Below, in pieces: positions 8,461-17,440 of a stretch of DNA of 64,000 bases. Every line of letters begins with the position of its first letter. The stretch's first letter is position 1. The notes below the pieces were generated by a model that was given only the letters and a program-made list of their open reading frames with translations, had not been told where the DNA came from and searched no databases. The DNA is from Tumebacillus amylolyticus (lineage in GTDB: Bacteria > Bacillota > Bacilli > Tumebacillales > Tumebacillaceae). The stretch covers positions 1,143,344-1,207,343 of the forward strand of contig NZ_JAEQNB010000001.1 in NCBI RefSeq assembly GCF_016722965.1, read 5' to 3'. The position numbers and the translations under genes were made by a program.

Positions 8461-9432
8461 TTAGGAAACCCGGAACAGGTATTGGAGGTACTTCCCGATC
8501 GAATCGCGGGGCTTGCCTTGCGCCGGGGACATATGTCCATTCATACCGGGCAGAACGTTGACTTCGATGATCGTACCGCCCGTCTCGCGCATTGAAACTC
8601 CGATGTCGGGGGTACGGATGTCGAGACCCGCGACGTCGAGACCGAGGGCGCGGGCGGCTTGCAGGCAAATTTCGGCGTTCTCTGCACAGAGTTCGTCGGT
8701 GCGGTCGATGTTCATGCCGCCGGTGTATTCGTTGCCGTTCTTGCGCAGGTAGACTTGCTCACCTCGGGCGGGGATGCTGTTCTCATCATGCCCTTGTGCG
8801 GCTAGGATGCGTTGCACTTCCTCGTCGAGTTGGACGCAGAGCATCGGTTTGAACTCGTCCTTGTCCGCCGTGCGGGCAGGGTCGGCGTTGAGAGTGTGAA
8901 TCAAGTCGCGTACGGTGGTGTGTCCATCTCCTACGATCTGCGGCGGAACGTTTTCTAACACGCCGACAATTTCTCCGTCGATGACCAAGACGCGATAGTC
9001 GCGGCCCGTGACTTGTCGTTGGACGAGCAAGTCACGCCCGTGTACGAGGCCGTCCTGAATCGCTTGTTCCAAGTCTTGCGGGGTGCGCACGTCCATCGTG
9101 ATCCCGACGCCGCGGTTGGTGTCGACCGGTTTGACGACGACGGTGCCGAAGCGCTCCAGAAAGACAAGAGCTTCCGGCGTGAGGGACGTGACGGAGATTT
9201 CCTCCGGAACCGGCAGATCGTGACGCTGCAAAAGCGTGGAGCAGACGCGCTTGTTTTTGGTGATCAGACCGGCGACGGCAGGCAGGCGGTGAGAGCGGGT
9301 TTTGTTCACGATGATCGTGCGTTCGCCGTTGGAGAGTTCCAAGAAATCCTCTTCGCCGGCTACCAACAGATCGCAGGACAATCCAAGTTCGAGAGCTCGC
9401 TGTGTAATTAATTTATTATGCAGATTCTTCAT
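8461..9432 (-). CDS. ATP-grasp ligase resembling the cyanophycin synthetase ATP-grasp domain
   Basis: A 323-residue stand-alone ATP-grasp protein. Visible motifs are VVVKPVDTNRGVGITM (nucleotide-binding loop region), GRDYRVLVIDGEIVGVLENV, and the late GLDVAGLDIRTPD...IIEVNVLPG segment with metal-binding acidic and Asn residues. The block GNEYTGGMNIDRTDE...ENAEIC is very like the CphA/GshAB type of ATP-grasp, which joins a carboxylate to an amine through an acyl-phosphate. Full cyanophycin synthetase is far longer and has a Mur-ligase domain that is absent here, so cyanophycin synthesis itself is unlikely. ATG 9432 has AGAGGTG upstream. Substrate unknown; a short peptide or amino-acid ligase is plausible. 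Confidence 0.75.
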   Translation of the reverse strand: MKNLHNKLITQRALELGLSCDLLVAGEEDFLELSNGERTIIVNKTRSHRLPAVAGLITKNKRVCSTLLQRHDLPVPEEISVTSLTPEALVFLERFGTVVVKPVDTNRGVGITMDVRTPQDLEQAIQDGLVHGRDLLVQRQVTGRDYRVLVIDGEIVGVLENVPPQIVGDGHTTVRDLIHTLNADPARTADKDEFKPMLCVQLDEEVQRILAAQGHDENSIPARGEQVYLRKNGNEYTGGMNIDRTDELCAENAEICLQAARALGLDVAGLDIRTPDIGVSMRETGGTIIEVNVLPGMNGHMSPAQGKPRDSIGKYLQYLFRVS

Positions 9433-9591
9433 GGATGCACCTCTAGTTAGTAAGGAATATTGAATGGACACTACCTAAAAATATAAATGAGAAAAGTTCT
9501 CACTGTCAAGGGTGGCAAAAAATCGAGAAAGCGGATATACTAAGGAAAGAGTTACTAATTTTCCCACCACGACCGAAGGAGTGATGTTAAG

Positions 9592-9651
9592 ATGGCAAAC
9601 GCTATTGTCATGCATGTAAAAAAGTATCGTGAGGTTGCAGACATCCTCTAA
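9592..9651 (+). CDS. Putative 19-residue leader peptide upstream of rsgA
   Basis: The ORF reads MANAIVMHVKKYREVADIL and stops at TAA 9649-9651. GAAGGAG stands about 9 bases before the ATG, a clear ribosome-binding site, and a possible -10 (TATACT) lies at 9536-9541. The ORF is followed by an inverted repeat next to the rsgA ribosome-binding site, so it may be a regulatory upstream ORF. It could also be a chance ORF. No similarity is recognised. Confidence 0.4.
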   Translation: MANAIVMHVKKYREVADIL

Positions 9652-9684
9652 TTTCGGATTCTGGTGTGGTTAGGGGATGCCTCT

Positions 9685-9717
9685 GTGACCGATTGTCGTG
9701 TTTGATCAATCTGTCAC
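9685..9717 (+). promoter_or_regulatory. Inverted repeat next to the rsgA ribosome-binding site
   Basis: GTGAC(C)GATTG at 9685-9695 pairs with CAATC(T)GTCAC at 9707-9717, giving a 10-bp stem with one internal mismatch and an 11-base loop. The rsgA ribosome-binding site CAGGAGG starts only a few bases later. There is no T tract, so it is not a simple terminator. Confidence 0.45.
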
Positions 9718-9738
9718 ATCTCTCAGGAGGAATCCCAA

Positions 9739-10824
9739 TTGAATTTTACAAACCTGCAAGCTCTGGGTTGGAACGAAACTTTCATGGAGCACTTCGCTCC
9801 GTTTGCAAGCAACGCTGAATTTACGGTGGCCCGTGTGGCCCTCGAACATAAACATCTCTATCGCGTCTATTCCGAACACGGCGACATGCTCGCCTCCGTC
9901 TCGGGCAAGATGCGGCATACCGCGTTTGGACGGGAGGATTACCCGGCGGTTGGCGACTGGGTTGTGATCGCCGCTCGTCCCGAAGAGGGCAAAGCGACGA
10001 TTCACGGCATCTTGCCGCGCTTCTCCAAGTTCTCCCGCAAAGTCGCGGGCAACACGACCGAGGAGCAAATCGTGGCGGCGAACGTCAACACGGTATTTCT
10101 CGTGATGGCGCTCAACAACGACTTCAACATCCGTCGACTGGAACGATATCTGGTCGCAGCGTGGGAGAGCGGAGCGAATCCGGTCGTGATCTTGACCAAG
10201 ATGGACCTCTGTGACGATCTGGAGGAGAAAATCTCCGAAGTCGAGAGCGTGGCGTTCGGCGTGCCGATTCACGCAACCTCGTCGGAGTTGAACCAAGGCA
10301 TGGAGCAATTGGCTCCGTACGTAGGCGTTGGCAAGACGGTGGCACTGCTCGGTTCGTCAGGCGTTGGCAAGTCCACGCTGGTCAATCGCTTGTGCGGCGA
10401 GGAACGGATGGCCACAGGCGGTGTCCGCGAAGGAGACGACCGCGGGAAGCACACGACGACCTACCGCGAGTTGATCCGCATGCCGCAGGGCGGGTTGTTG
10501 ATCGACACGCCGGGGATGCGCGAGTTGCAACTCTGGGAGTCGGATGAGAGTTCGCTGACCGGCAGCTTCTCCGACGTCGAGGAGATCGCCGAGAGTTGCT
10601 TCTACCGCGACTGTGAGCACCGCAAGGAGCCGGGTTGCGCCGTCCAGCAAGCGATTGCCGACGGCACGCTCAGCAACGACCGCTACCAAAGCTACGTCAA
10701 GTTGCAAAAGGAACTCGCGTACCTCGAACGCAAGAACGACATCCGCGCCCAACTCGCAGAGAAGGAACGCTGGAAGAAGATCGGCGCCGCAGGACGAGCG
10801 AATGCACGGAAAAAGTCCAGATAG
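9739..10824 (+). CDS. rsgA: Ribosome small subunit-dependent GTPase A
   Basis: A 361-residue circularly permuted GTPase that assists late 30S subunit maturation. An N-terminal OB fold (about residues 20-95) precedes the G domain, where motifs occur in permuted order: G4 VVILTKMDL (about 150), G1 LLGSSGVGKSTLVN (about 210), and G3 IDTPGMREL (about 255). A C-terminal zinc-binding region carries Cys/His residues in CFYRDCEHRKEPGC. Start is TTG with AGGAGGAATCCCAA before it. Length is typical or slightly long because of a Lys/Arg-rich tail. An unusual leader precedes the gene. Confidence 0.95.
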   Translation: MNFTNLQALGWNETFMEHFAPFASNAEFTVARVALEHKHLYRVYSEHGDMLASVSGKMRHTAFGREDYPAVGDWVVIAARPEEGKATIHGILPRFSKFSRKVAGNTTEEQIVAANVNTVFLVMALNNDFNIRRLERYLVAAWESGANPVVILTKMDLCDDLEEKISEVESVAFGVPIHATSSELNQGMEQLAPYVGVGKTVALLGSSGVGKSTLVNRLCGEERMATGGVREGDDRGKHTTTYRELIRMPQGGLLIDTPGMRELQLWESDESSLTGSFSDVEEIAESCFYRDCEHRKEPGCAVQQAIADGTLSNDRYQSYVKLQKELAYLERKNDIRAQLAEKERWKKIGAAGRANARKKSR

Positions 10825-10833
10825 TGCAAAAAA

Positions 10834-10869
10834 AAGACCCTCACCCGGAAACGGGGAGGGTCTTTTTTC
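10834..10869 (+). terminator. Terminator after rsgA
   Basis: Stem AAGACCCT...AGGGTCTT with an inner CCC/GGG pairing, followed by T6; probably bidirectional with the minus-strand gene at 10880. Confidence 0.85.
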
Positions 10870-10879
10870 TAGACATTTA

Positions 10880-11302
10880 TTAAAACGGTTTGTTCGCCAT
10901 GAGGTAGCCGATGGCACCGAACAGGGCGACGGCGGTGATGATGACACAAGCGTTTTCAAAGCGAAGTTTGGACATCTCGTCACGAGCAAACACTTTGTTC
11001 GTGGCGACGATGGAGTTCATGCGGCCGAGGATGACTTTTTTGACGATGAGGAAAATGAGGGCGTAGATCAGCATCGACACCAGCAACCACATTTGCAACA
11101 GGATCTGCCAACCGGCCGCCCAGATCATCGCAACGGCGGAAACCCACAGGGTGATGTCGGCTGCGCGGTCGATTTTTTTGTAAGGGCTGAGGAATTTCTG
11201 GACTTGCTCGACGGTTTTGAGCGTCGGGATATAGAACAGCACGCCGAGTTTCACCAGCACGGCGAGCAAATGGAAGACCAAGATGATATAAAACAGAGTC
11301 AT
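10880..11302 (-). CDS. Hypothetical four-helix membrane protein
   Basis: A 140-residue protein with about four hydrophobic helices (starting [21 protein letters not shown], then [31 protein letters not shown] and [18 protein letters not shown]). The family is not recognised; a DUF2269-like or CopD-like small membrane protein is possible. A single Cys and no catalytic motif are seen. It is a lone gene between rsgA and the ABC transporter, with its own terminator region. Confidence 0.6.
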   Translation of the reverse strand: MTLFYIILVFHLLAVLVKLGVLFYIPTLKTVEQVQKFLSPYKKIDRAADITLWVSAVAMIWAAGWQILLQMWLLVSMLIYALIFLIVKKVILGRMNSIVATNKVFARDEMSKLRFENACVIITAVALFGAIGYLMANKPF

Positions 11303-11348
11303 GTACCCACTCTCCTCTCTCTACTCTCTATCTTACTTCATTTCGCAC

Positions 11349-11390
11349 AAAAAAAGCAGACGGTAGAATCCGCCTGCTTCACTTTTTTTG
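11349..11390 (-). terminator. Terminator of the amino-acid ABC transporter operon
   Basis: Stem AGCAG.CGG / CCG.CTGCT with poly-A on the left and poly-T on the right, so it can work on both strands. It sits directly after the stop codon of the ATPase gene. Confidence 0.8.
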
Positions 11391-12134
11391 CTACAAATTT
11401 AGCTTGTTCAAAAACTGCTTCGTCCGCTCGTGCTTCGCCGCACCGAAGATTTCCGCCGGAGGTCCTTGCTCCACGACGACACCTCCGTCGATGAACACGA
11501 CTTTGTCTGCCACGTCCTCGGCAAACTTCATCTCATGCGTCACGACGACCATCGTCATGCCTTCTTGGGCGAGTTCCTTCATAACCTTCAAGACTTCTCC
11601 GACCAACTCGGGGTCGAGGGCTGAGGTAGGCTCGTCGAACAGCAAGACTTTGGGGTCCATCGCCATGGCGCGGGCGATCCCGACGCGCTGTTGCTGGCCG
11701 CCGGAGAGTTGGTGCGGGTACATGTCGGCGCGATCGGCCAAGCCGACTTTTTCCAAGAGGTGTTGGGCTTTCTCACGGGCTTCGGCCTTGCTGCGACCGA
11801 GGACGGTGATCTGGCCTTCCATGAGATTCTCCAGCGCGGTTTTGTGCGGGAAGAGGTTGTAGCTTTGGAACACCATGCCCGTTTCGCGGCGCAGGGCGAG
11901 GACTTCGCTTTTGGGAACCGACTTGTCGGGGGAGAACTCCAACGTGCGCGTGCCCAGCTCAACCGTGCCGGACGTGGGCATCTCCAACAGATTCAAACAG
12001 CGCAAAAGCGTCGTCTTGCCGGAACCGGACGGGCCGATGATGACGACCGTTTCGCCACCTTGGACCTCAAGGTCGATGCCTTTGAGGATGTGCAGGTGGT
12101 CGAACGATTTGTGCAGGTTGCGAATTTCTATCAT
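11391..12134 (-). CDS. Polar amino-acid ABC transporter, ATP-binding protein
   Basis: A 247-residue ABC ATPase. Walker A is [13 protein letters not shown] (about residue 33), the Q-loop lies in [12 protein letters not shown], the signature is LSGGQQQR, and Walker B is [14 protein letters not shown] with the following H-loop VVTHE. The length and the sequence [21 protein letters not shown] are typical of the GlnQ/HisP/TcyC class that powers uptake of polar amino acids. It is the last gene of a three-gene operon with the permease 12 bases upstream. The exact amino acid is not readable; glutamine, cystine or arginine are all possible. Confidence 0.92.
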   Translation of the reverse strand: MIEIRNLHKSFDHLHILKGIDLEVQGGETVVIIGPSGSGKTTLLRCLNLLEMPTSGTVELGTRTLEFSPDKSVPKSEVLALRRETGMVFQSYNLFPHKTALENLMEGQITVLGRSKAEAREKAQHLLEKVGLADRADMYPHQLSGGQQQRVGIARAMAMDPKVLLFDEPTSALDPELVGEVLKVMKELAQEGMTMVVVTHEMKFAEDVADKVVFIDGGVVVEQGPPAEIFGAAKHERTKQFLNKLNL

Positions 12135-12146
12135 GCCTGTTCCTCC

Positions 12147-12824
12147 TTACTTCGCCACGTGGCGGGAGAAGCGAACTTCCAACCAGCTTTGCAGCCACGA
12201 CAGGACGGTGGAGAACAGCAGGTAGATCACGGCCGCTTCGGAATACAAAACCAACGGTTCATACGTCATCGCCGTAATCTGTTGCGCCACGCGGAACATC
12301 TCCGTCATCGTGATCGCGGCTGCCAGCGACGTGTCTTTGACCAACGAGATGAAGGAGTTGGCGAGCGGCGGGACGGCGACGCGGGTCGCTTGCGGAATGA
12401 TGATGCGGCGCAGAGCTTGGCGATAAGTCATGCCGATCGAGTACGCCGCTTCCCATTGCCCGCGCGGAACCGATTGGATCGCGGCGCGGATGATCTCCGA
12501 ACCGTAGGCGCCGACCGACAGGGTGAAGCCGATCACCGCAGAGGGAAACGCGGCGAGTGTGACGCCGATCGACGGGAGCCCATAAAAAATAATGAACAAT
12601 TGCACGAGCAAGGGCGTCCCGCGAATGATCCACACATAAAAGGAAGCGATCCCGGAGAGAACGCGATTCCCCGACAGCCGGGCCAGCGCCGTCAACAACG
12701 CTAGCAGCAGGCCCAGCACGAAGGAGATGATCGCAAGAGGTACGGTGAACTCGACTCCGGCTTTGAGAAGCGGCCAGAACGAGGTGCTCAAAATATCGAG
12801 GATGCGTTGGGTACGGTCATCCAT
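12147..12824 (-). CDS. Polar amino-acid ABC transporter, permease
   Basis: A 225-residue membrane protein with about five helices and the HisM/GlnP EAA loop (YSIGMTYRQALRRIIIPQA), which docks on the ATPase. IRGTPLLVQLFIIFYGLP is the family's conserved N-terminal segment. It acts as a homodimer in the cytoplasmic membrane. Gene order binding protein-permease-ATPase with 12-14 base gaps indicates one transcript. Confidence 0.92.
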   Translation of the reverse strand: MDDRTQRILDILSTSFWPLLKAGVEFTVPLAIISFVLGLLLALLTALARLSGNRVLSGIASFYVWIIRGTPLLVQLFIIFYGLPSIGVTLAAFPSAVIGFTLSVGAYGSEIIRAAIQSVPRGQWEAAYSIGMTYRQALRRIIIPQATRVAVPPLANSFISLVKDTSLAAAITMTEMFRVAQQITAMTYEPLVLYSEAAVIYLLFSTVLSWLQSWLEVRFSRHVAK

Positions 12825-12838
12825 AGCGTCTCCGTCCC

Positions 12839-13654
12839 TTACTTGGAGACGTCAGCGCCGAAGTATTTTTGCGAGATCTTGAGGTAGGTGCCGTCCGATT
12901 TGATGTCGGTGAGCGCTTTGTTGACCGCGTCGACCAGTTCTTTGCTGTCTTTGCGGAACATCATGCCGTTTTTCGCGCCGTCCGCTTGCTCGTCAACTTT
13001 CTTGAGCGGGAGGTCCGGTTTTTGCTTCATCAGGTCGAGGTAGGAGAGGCCGTCGTTGACGGTTGCTTCCACGCGCTTCGAGACCAGCATGTCGATGGCC
13101 TGGTTGAAGCCTTCTACGCCGACGATCTCCGCACCGTTTTGCTTCGCGATGTCGGTCAGGTTGGAGGTGAGGGATTGCGCTGCTTTTTTCCCTTTCAGGT
13201 CGGCGAACGACTTGATGTCGGTGTTGTCTTTGGAGGTGACGAGAACGGCTTTGGAGACGATGTACGGGTCGGAGAAGTCGTACTTCTCTTGACGGTCCGG
13301 GCGGATGCCGACTTCGTTGGCGATCATGTCGAAGCGCTTGGCATCAAGACCTGCGAACATGCCGTCCCATTGGGTTTCGACGTATTGAGCTTTGACGCCG
13401 ATGCGCTTCGCCACTTCGTTGGCGACTTCGATGTCGAAGCCGGTGAGGCTGCCGTCTTGGGCGTGGAACGTGTACGGTGCGTAGGTGCCTTCGGTGCCGA
13501 TCTTGAGTACGCCGGCGGATTTGACTTGGTCGAGCAGGTTTTTGGAAGCGGTCGTGTCGCCCGTTTTGGTGCCGTTGTCAGACGTACCGCATGCGGTCAA
13601 GGTGAGGGAAAGTGCCAATACGGAAGTCGCGAGAAGTGCGAATTTTTTCTTCAT
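12839..13654 (-). CDS. Amino-acid ABC transporter substrate-binding lipoprotein
   Basis: A 271-residue exported lipoprotein. The lipobox LTAC around residue 21 follows a hydrophobic signal, so the mature protein is anchored by a diacylglyceryl-Cys. The remainder is a family 3 periplasmic-type binding domain (VLKIGTEGTYAPYTF, TGFDIEVANEVAKRIG, WDGMFAGLDAKRFDMI and ISQKYFGADVSK). It captures a polar amino acid and delivers it to the permease encoded next. First gene of the operon. The sequence around the binding pocket recalls cystine or glutamine binders but does not decide. Confidence 0.9.
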   Translation of the reverse strand: MKKKFALLATSVLALSLTLTACGTSDNGTKTGDTTASKNLLDQVKSAGVLKIGTEGTYAPYTFHAQDGSLTGFDIEVANEVAKRIGVKAQYVETQWDGMFAGLDAKRFDMIANEVGIRPDRQEKYDFSDPYIVSKAVLVTSKDNTDIKSFADLKGKKAAQSLTSNLTDIAKQNGAEIVGVEGFNQAIDMLVSKRVEATVNDGLSYLDLMKQKPDLPLKKVDEQADGAKNGMMFRKDSKELVDAVNKALTDIKSDGTYLKISQKYFGADVSK

Positions 13655-13950
13655 TCTGATCTATCTCCTAGTTTTCAAATTGGATTTATGGAAATGATGT
13701 TTATGATCCTAGAGAATCGAATAGACTTTGTCAATATCTTCACCTGAAAAAATGGCAAAGATGTAAGAGGGAGCACACTCAGAATATGGAAGTTGAAGGA
13801 AATGGGAGAAGGTTGTTTAACCTGTAGATAAATGTGAGATGCAAATTTTATTTTATCATGGAAACAGGCCGTCTGTCGCCTTGAAGTCACGACAAGCACC
13901 GGCGGACGTGGTAGACTGGGTGAATTAGGAAGTGTGAGGGAGGAACCGGA

Positions 13951-14898
13951 GTGAAGATTGTGGACTTGGCCACCGCCAGCCGGCGGGCTGAACAACTCTG
14001 CCAAGAGCACGGCTTGGAACTGCTTGAGCAAAAAGACATCCCCTACGGCCGTCAATTCAAAGTGCGCACCGGAGGTTCCACTGCGCAGCTCAACATCTAT
14101 TTCGGGAAAAAAGGGTTGAAGCTCGTGGTTCAAGGCGGAGACAACGCGACCAAAGCGGCGCTGGAAGAAGTGACCGCCGCGATGGAGGGACGGAGCGCGG
14201 GTGTTGCGTCCGGGGCTGTGAAGAAGGAGAAAAAAGCGCTCCCCGAAGTGACCGCCGTGTACGACGAACCTTGGATCGGGACGGACGAGAGTGGGAAGGG
14301 GGACTTTTTTGGCCCTCTAGTGACAGCGGGGGTTATCGTCGATCCCGAGGCTGTGCCGCTTTTGCAATCCCTTGGCGTAGACGACAGCAAGAAGATCACC
14401 GACAAAAAAATCCCCGGCATGGCCGAGGAGATTCGCAAGATTTGTTTCGGGAAGTACAAAGTCTTGCAAATCAACCCGGCGAAGTACAACGAGTTGTACG
14501 GTAAGATGAAGAACTTGAACGTGTTGCTGGCGTGGACTCATGCGGCGGTTATCGAAGACCTGCTAGAGAAGCATGACGTGAAACTCGCCATCGCGGATAA
14601 GTTTGGCGACGAGAAGTACATTAACGACAAACTGAAGACCAAGGGCAAGGGCATCCATCTGATCCAAGTCCCTAAGGCGGAACAAAACATCGCGGTCGCC
14701 GCCGCTTCGATTCTGGCGCGTGATGCACTGCTGAAGTGGAGCAATGGGGCTAAAAAGCAATATGGACTCACCCTGCCAAAAGGGGCGTCCTCACTCGTTA
14801 TCCAAGCGGGGAAGTCCTACGTCAAAGAACACGGTAAGGATGCACTCGTCAACGTGGCGAAACTGCATTTTAAGACGACGGAGGACGTTTTGCTGTAG
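13951..14898 (+). CDS. rnhC: Ribonuclease HIII, intact copy
   Basis: A 315-residue enzyme that cuts the RNA strand of RNA-DNA hybrids, removing R-loops and primers. Residues 1-80 are the N-terminal substrate-binding domain typical of RNase HIII. The catalytic domain begins at D112-E113 in TDESGKGDFFGP, continues with VDDSKK (D144/D145), a further Asp at about D216 (IADKFGD) and an Asp in SILARD. GTG start with GGGAGG upstream. The gene is followed by its own terminator and then by four further copies of only its 3' two-thirds (from codon ~113), each with different cargo. In the insertion model the 3' part of this intact gene is itself the left end of the most recent insert. Confidence 0.95.
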   Translation: MKIVDLATASRRAEQLCQEHGLELLEQKDIPYGRQFKVRTGGSTAQLNIYFGKKGLKLVVQGGDNATKAALEEVTAAMEGRSAGVASGAVKKEKKALPEVTAVYDEPWIGTDESGKGDFFGPLVTAGVIVDPEAVPLLQSLGVDDSKKITDKKIPGMAEEIRKICFGKYKVLQINPAKYNELYGKMKNLNVLLAWTHAAVIEDLLEKHDVKLAIADKFGDEKYINDKLKTKGKGIHLIQVPKAEQNIAVAAASILARDALLKWSNGAKKQYGLTLPKGASSLVIQAGKSYVKEHGKDALVNVAKLHFKTTEDVLL

Positions 14899-14920
14899 TG
14901 GAAGTGCCGACCAACTAAAA

Positions 14921-14962
14921 AGGCAAGCAACTGGTAGGAGTCAGTGGTTGCTTGCCTTTTCT
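14921..14962 (+). terminator. Terminator of intact rnhC
   Basis: Stem GGCAAGCAAC / GTTGCTTGCC followed by TTTT. The same GGCAAGC...GCTTGCC frame recurs after partial copies 3, 4 and 5 with different inner sequence. Confidence 0.85.
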
Positions 14963-14981
14963 ACAAGTATCGCACAAAAGG

Positions 14982-15494
14982 TTATCTTAGGAGCCTTCGG
15001 TTGAAAAGATGACTAGCTTCCATCGAGATAAATAACACGAGCAAAAGTATGCCAACGGAAATAATAATTAAGTCTATTTTCTTATTATCAATATACTTAG
15101 TAATGGAACTATAGAGTGTCAGTCCAAGAATGCCCCCAACAGTATTTGTAATTACATCTGTTATATCTGTCGCTCCAATAGCGAAGATATATTGAATCAA
15201 TTCAGCAGTAATGCTAAAAAGCAGTACGGAATAAAACTTAGGTAATAATCTAATTTTTTTGAAGTTTACATTCAGAAGCAAACCCAAAGGAATGAAGAAT
15301 ACTACATTGAATATCATTTCTCCGAAATTAATGCTACCGTCTACCTTTGAAGGAGCAGCAAATGGAACCAAGTTAAGGCTTCTATGGTGATAATCAAGTA
15401 CTGACGAAATATGGAATGATAATTTGAATAACACTAACCAGATTAGTAGCACTACATATAAAGCTAGCAATCCTCTAGATACTATTTTTCCCAT
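14982..15494 (-). CDS. VanZ-family membrane protein
   Basis: A 170-residue protein with about four to five membrane helices. Conserved features of VanZ-like domains are visible: NLVPF (as NLVPFAAPSKVDG), then ... NVVFFIPLGLLL, followed by ITAELIQYIFAIGATDITDVITNTVGGILG. VanZ itself gives low-level teicoplanin resistance; most homologues are of unknown function. AGAGGAG precedes the ATG. The gene is A+T-rich relative to rnhC and is the only cargo of module A, consistent with transfer. Confidence 0.85.
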   Translation of the reverse strand: MGKIVSRGLLALYVVLLIWLVLFKLSFHISSVLDYHHRSLNLVPFAAPSKVDGSINFGEMIFNVVFFIPLGLLLNVNFKKIRLLPKFYSVLLFSITAELIQYIFAIGATDITDVITNTVGGILGLTLYSSITKYIDNKKIDLIIISVGILLLVLFISMEASHLFNRRLLR

Positions 15495-15690
15495 ACAATC
15501 TCCTCTTATCCTTTTTTTTTACTAAGTATATCAAAAGTATATCCGATGTCCTAGTTGGCTTTATTCAACTAGCAAAACGAACGTAATAAAAGGACTAGCG
15601 CACAAAATGGCTTGTCCTGTTGTCTTGCGTGGATATGCCGTTGGGGGAAGACTTTTGGTGTCAACATAAAGGAATTCCCGCAGTCTGGAA

Positions 15691-15717
15691 GGAACCCTTT
15701 GTATGCATGTGGGAAGG
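15691..15717 (+). repeat. Module junction motif, copy 1 (diverged)
   Basis: Contains CTTTGTATG followed by GTGGGAAGGGGGAC, where it runs into partial rnhC. Matches the other three junctions at the TTTGTATG block, with GCATG in place of GAATC. Confidence 0.55.
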
Positions 15718-16340
15718 GGGACTTTTTTGGCCCTCTAGTGACAGCTGGGGTCATCGTCGACCCGGAGGCAGTGCCGCTTTTGCAATCGCTTGGCGTGGAC
15801 GACAGCAAGAAGATCACCGAAAAAAAAATCCCCGGTATGGCCGAGGAGATTCGCAAGATTTGTTTCGGGAAGTACAAAGTCTTGCAGATAAACCCGGCGA
15901 AGTACAACGAGCTGTACGGCAAGATGAAGAACTTGAACGTGTTGCTCGCATGGACGCATGCCGCCGTCATCGAAGACCTACTCGAAAAGCAAGACGTGAA
16001 GCTCGCCATCGCCGATAAGTTCGGCGACGAAAAGTACATCAACGACAAACTGAAGACCAAAGGCCAAGCGATCCGCCTCATCCAAGTTCCGAAGGCGGAG
16101 CAGAACATCGCGGTGGCTGCTGCTTCGATTCAGGCAAGGGATACACTGCTGAAGTGGAGCAACGGCGCGAAAAAGACCTACGGTCTCACACTCCCCAAGG
16201 GAGCTTCCTCCCTCGTAATCCAAGCGGGCAAGTCTTACGTCAAAGAACATGGCAAGGACGCACTCGCCAATGTGGCGAAACTGCATTTCAAGACGACGGA
16301 AGACGTTCTTCGTTTAGAAAGAAGTACCCCAGAAAATTGA
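15706..16340 (+). pseudogene. rnhC: Partial rnhC (copy 2), 3' two-thirds
   Basis: Encodes the catalytic domain from CGKGDFFGPLV to a slightly extended C-terminus (ending LERSTPEN). The first catalytic residues are lost: DES reads as AC before GKG. The N-terminal domain is absent. The frame is otherwise open and the protein is nearly identical to the intact copy (changes include KGIHL to QAIRL and SILARDALL to SIQARDTLL), while many third codon positions differ. An in-frame start far upstream (15612) would add unrelated residues. Not expected to be an active nuclease. Confidence 0.85.
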
Positions 16341-16354
16341 TGGGGTACTTTTTT
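16322..16354 (+). terminator. Terminator after rnhC copy 2
   Basis: Stem AAGTACCCC / GGGGTACTT with T6. It differs from the GGCAAGC-type terminators of the other copies. Confidence 0.8.
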
Positions 16355-16413
16355 AGTGTAAATTGCGCTTGTTATTATTTATTTTGGGGATGACAAAGCA
16401 TATGATTTGGTGG

Positions 16414-17292
16414 TCACCATCTAAAATCATAATTAGGATCTTTATACAGTTTTTGCCTGAATGCATATATCTCTTTAAGATACCATTGCTTAAAATCAGG
16501 CTTTAGATTAGGGAGATAGTTTTCTAGAATCATTGAAGAAGATTCGATAATAAAACCTATAGTCAATGCTATGTTAGAGTTAAGTTTTTGAATACTACGA
16601 AGACTTCTAATCTCTAGATGCCCAGTAGTAGGATCTGACCATATTTTTCGTAATATGTTTGAAGCATGTGATACTTGAGAAAAACTAGGATATAAAGTGG
16701 AGTACCATTCATATCTATCTAATTCTTTAGATAACGAAGCTAAATTTTTTGGTCCTTCAAAAAGAGAATACCAGTTTGGCGGTCGGTTTCTATTTGCCTT
16801 TTTTGCCCGCAGATATTCATTATAAACCAATTGATAACGTTGAGATTCTAACCCAGCCTGCTTCTCTTTTATTAGATTGTCTAAATTTGAGTCGTTTCCC
16901 ATAGTCTCTTTGTAATCGTCACTTCTATAAATTTTTAATTCAGAAACTGTATCTGCTACAATATATGATTTGCATCTTTTTTCAGTATCCTTTGTGATAA
17001 CGAACTCTAATCCTAAGAATGCCTCAAATGCACTTCTTAGGAGAACATCGGAGGGATCTGCGACTCCCTGATGTAAAAGTACTTGGGTAGCATCTGCCAT
17101 CTCTAATATATGTCTATAAAAGAGAGGAGGTATTGTTTCATAATATTCATTGACTCCTTTTTCCATCAAGCCTGAAAAAATGTGTGTTCCATAATTTATG
17201 CATGACTCCAATACAGATGCCGCTTTATCAAGATGAAGTATTAATGATTTAGGCATATCTCTAGTTAGTAAGCAGTCATGAGGAGTGTCCAT
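16414..17292 (-). CDS. DUF5677-like hypothetical protein
   Basis: A 292-residue, largely alpha-helical cytoplasmic protein. The pattern LFYRHILEMADATQVLLHQGVADPSDVLLRSAFEAFLGLEFV is typical of DUF5677 proteins, whose function is unknown and which often occur in mobile or defence-associated regions. No catalytic motif is clear. The start at 17292 has AAAGAGTG upstream; a start at 17256 (MPKSL) is possible. The gene is markedly A+T-rich and is the only cargo of module B, which suggests transfer from another genome. Confidence 0.65.
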   Translation of the reverse strand: MDTPHDCLLTRDMPKSLILHLDKAASVLESCINYGTHIFSGLMEKGVNEYYETIPPLFYRHILEMADATQVLLHQGVADPSDVLLRSAFEAFLGLEFVITKDTEKRCKSYIVADTVSELKIYRSDDYKETMGNDSNLDNLIKEKQAGLESQRYQLVYNEYLRAKKANRNRPPNWYSLFEGPKNLASLSKELDRYEWYSTLYPSFSQVSHASNILRKIWSDPTTGHLEIRSLRSIQKLNSNIALTIGFIIESSSMILENYLPNLKPDFKQWYLKEIYAFRQKLYKDPNYDFRW

Positions 17293-17413
17293 AGATTTTC
17301 ACTCTTTTCTTTTGTCGTATATTCACTAGGGATATTCTAACATGGGATATCGAAAGTTCTAAACGTTTCTTATCACTCGGTCGTCCTTTTATATAAATTT
17401 GCAAATAGAGTAA

Positions 17414-17440
17414 TGGGACTGTTTGTATGAATCGGGAAAA
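17414..17440 (+). repeat. Module junction motif, copy 2
   Basis: GGGACTGTTTGTATGAATC runs directly into GGGAAAAGGGGAC of partial rnhC copy 3. Nearly identical to the junction at 22814. Confidence 0.65.

Larger units (their letters stand above)
14288..15705. mobile_element. Module A: rnhC 3' end plus VanZ-like gene
   Basis: Left end is the 3' part of the intact rnhC; right end is the TTTGTATG-type junction at about 15691-15710. Cargo is one A+T-rich VanZ-like gene on the opposite strand. Confidence 0.55.
15706..17427. mobile_element. Module B: rnhC 3' fragment plus DUF5677-like gene
   Basis: Bounded on the left by partial rnhC copy 2 and on the right by the junction motif at about 17415-17440. 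Carries one A+T-rich minus-strand gene. Confidence 0.55.

Noticed and set aside
15612-15705. Upstream extension of rnhC copy 2 as a new fusion protein
   Set aside because: The added residues have no similarity to RNase HIII and no good ribosome-binding site; the first catalytic residues are missing.
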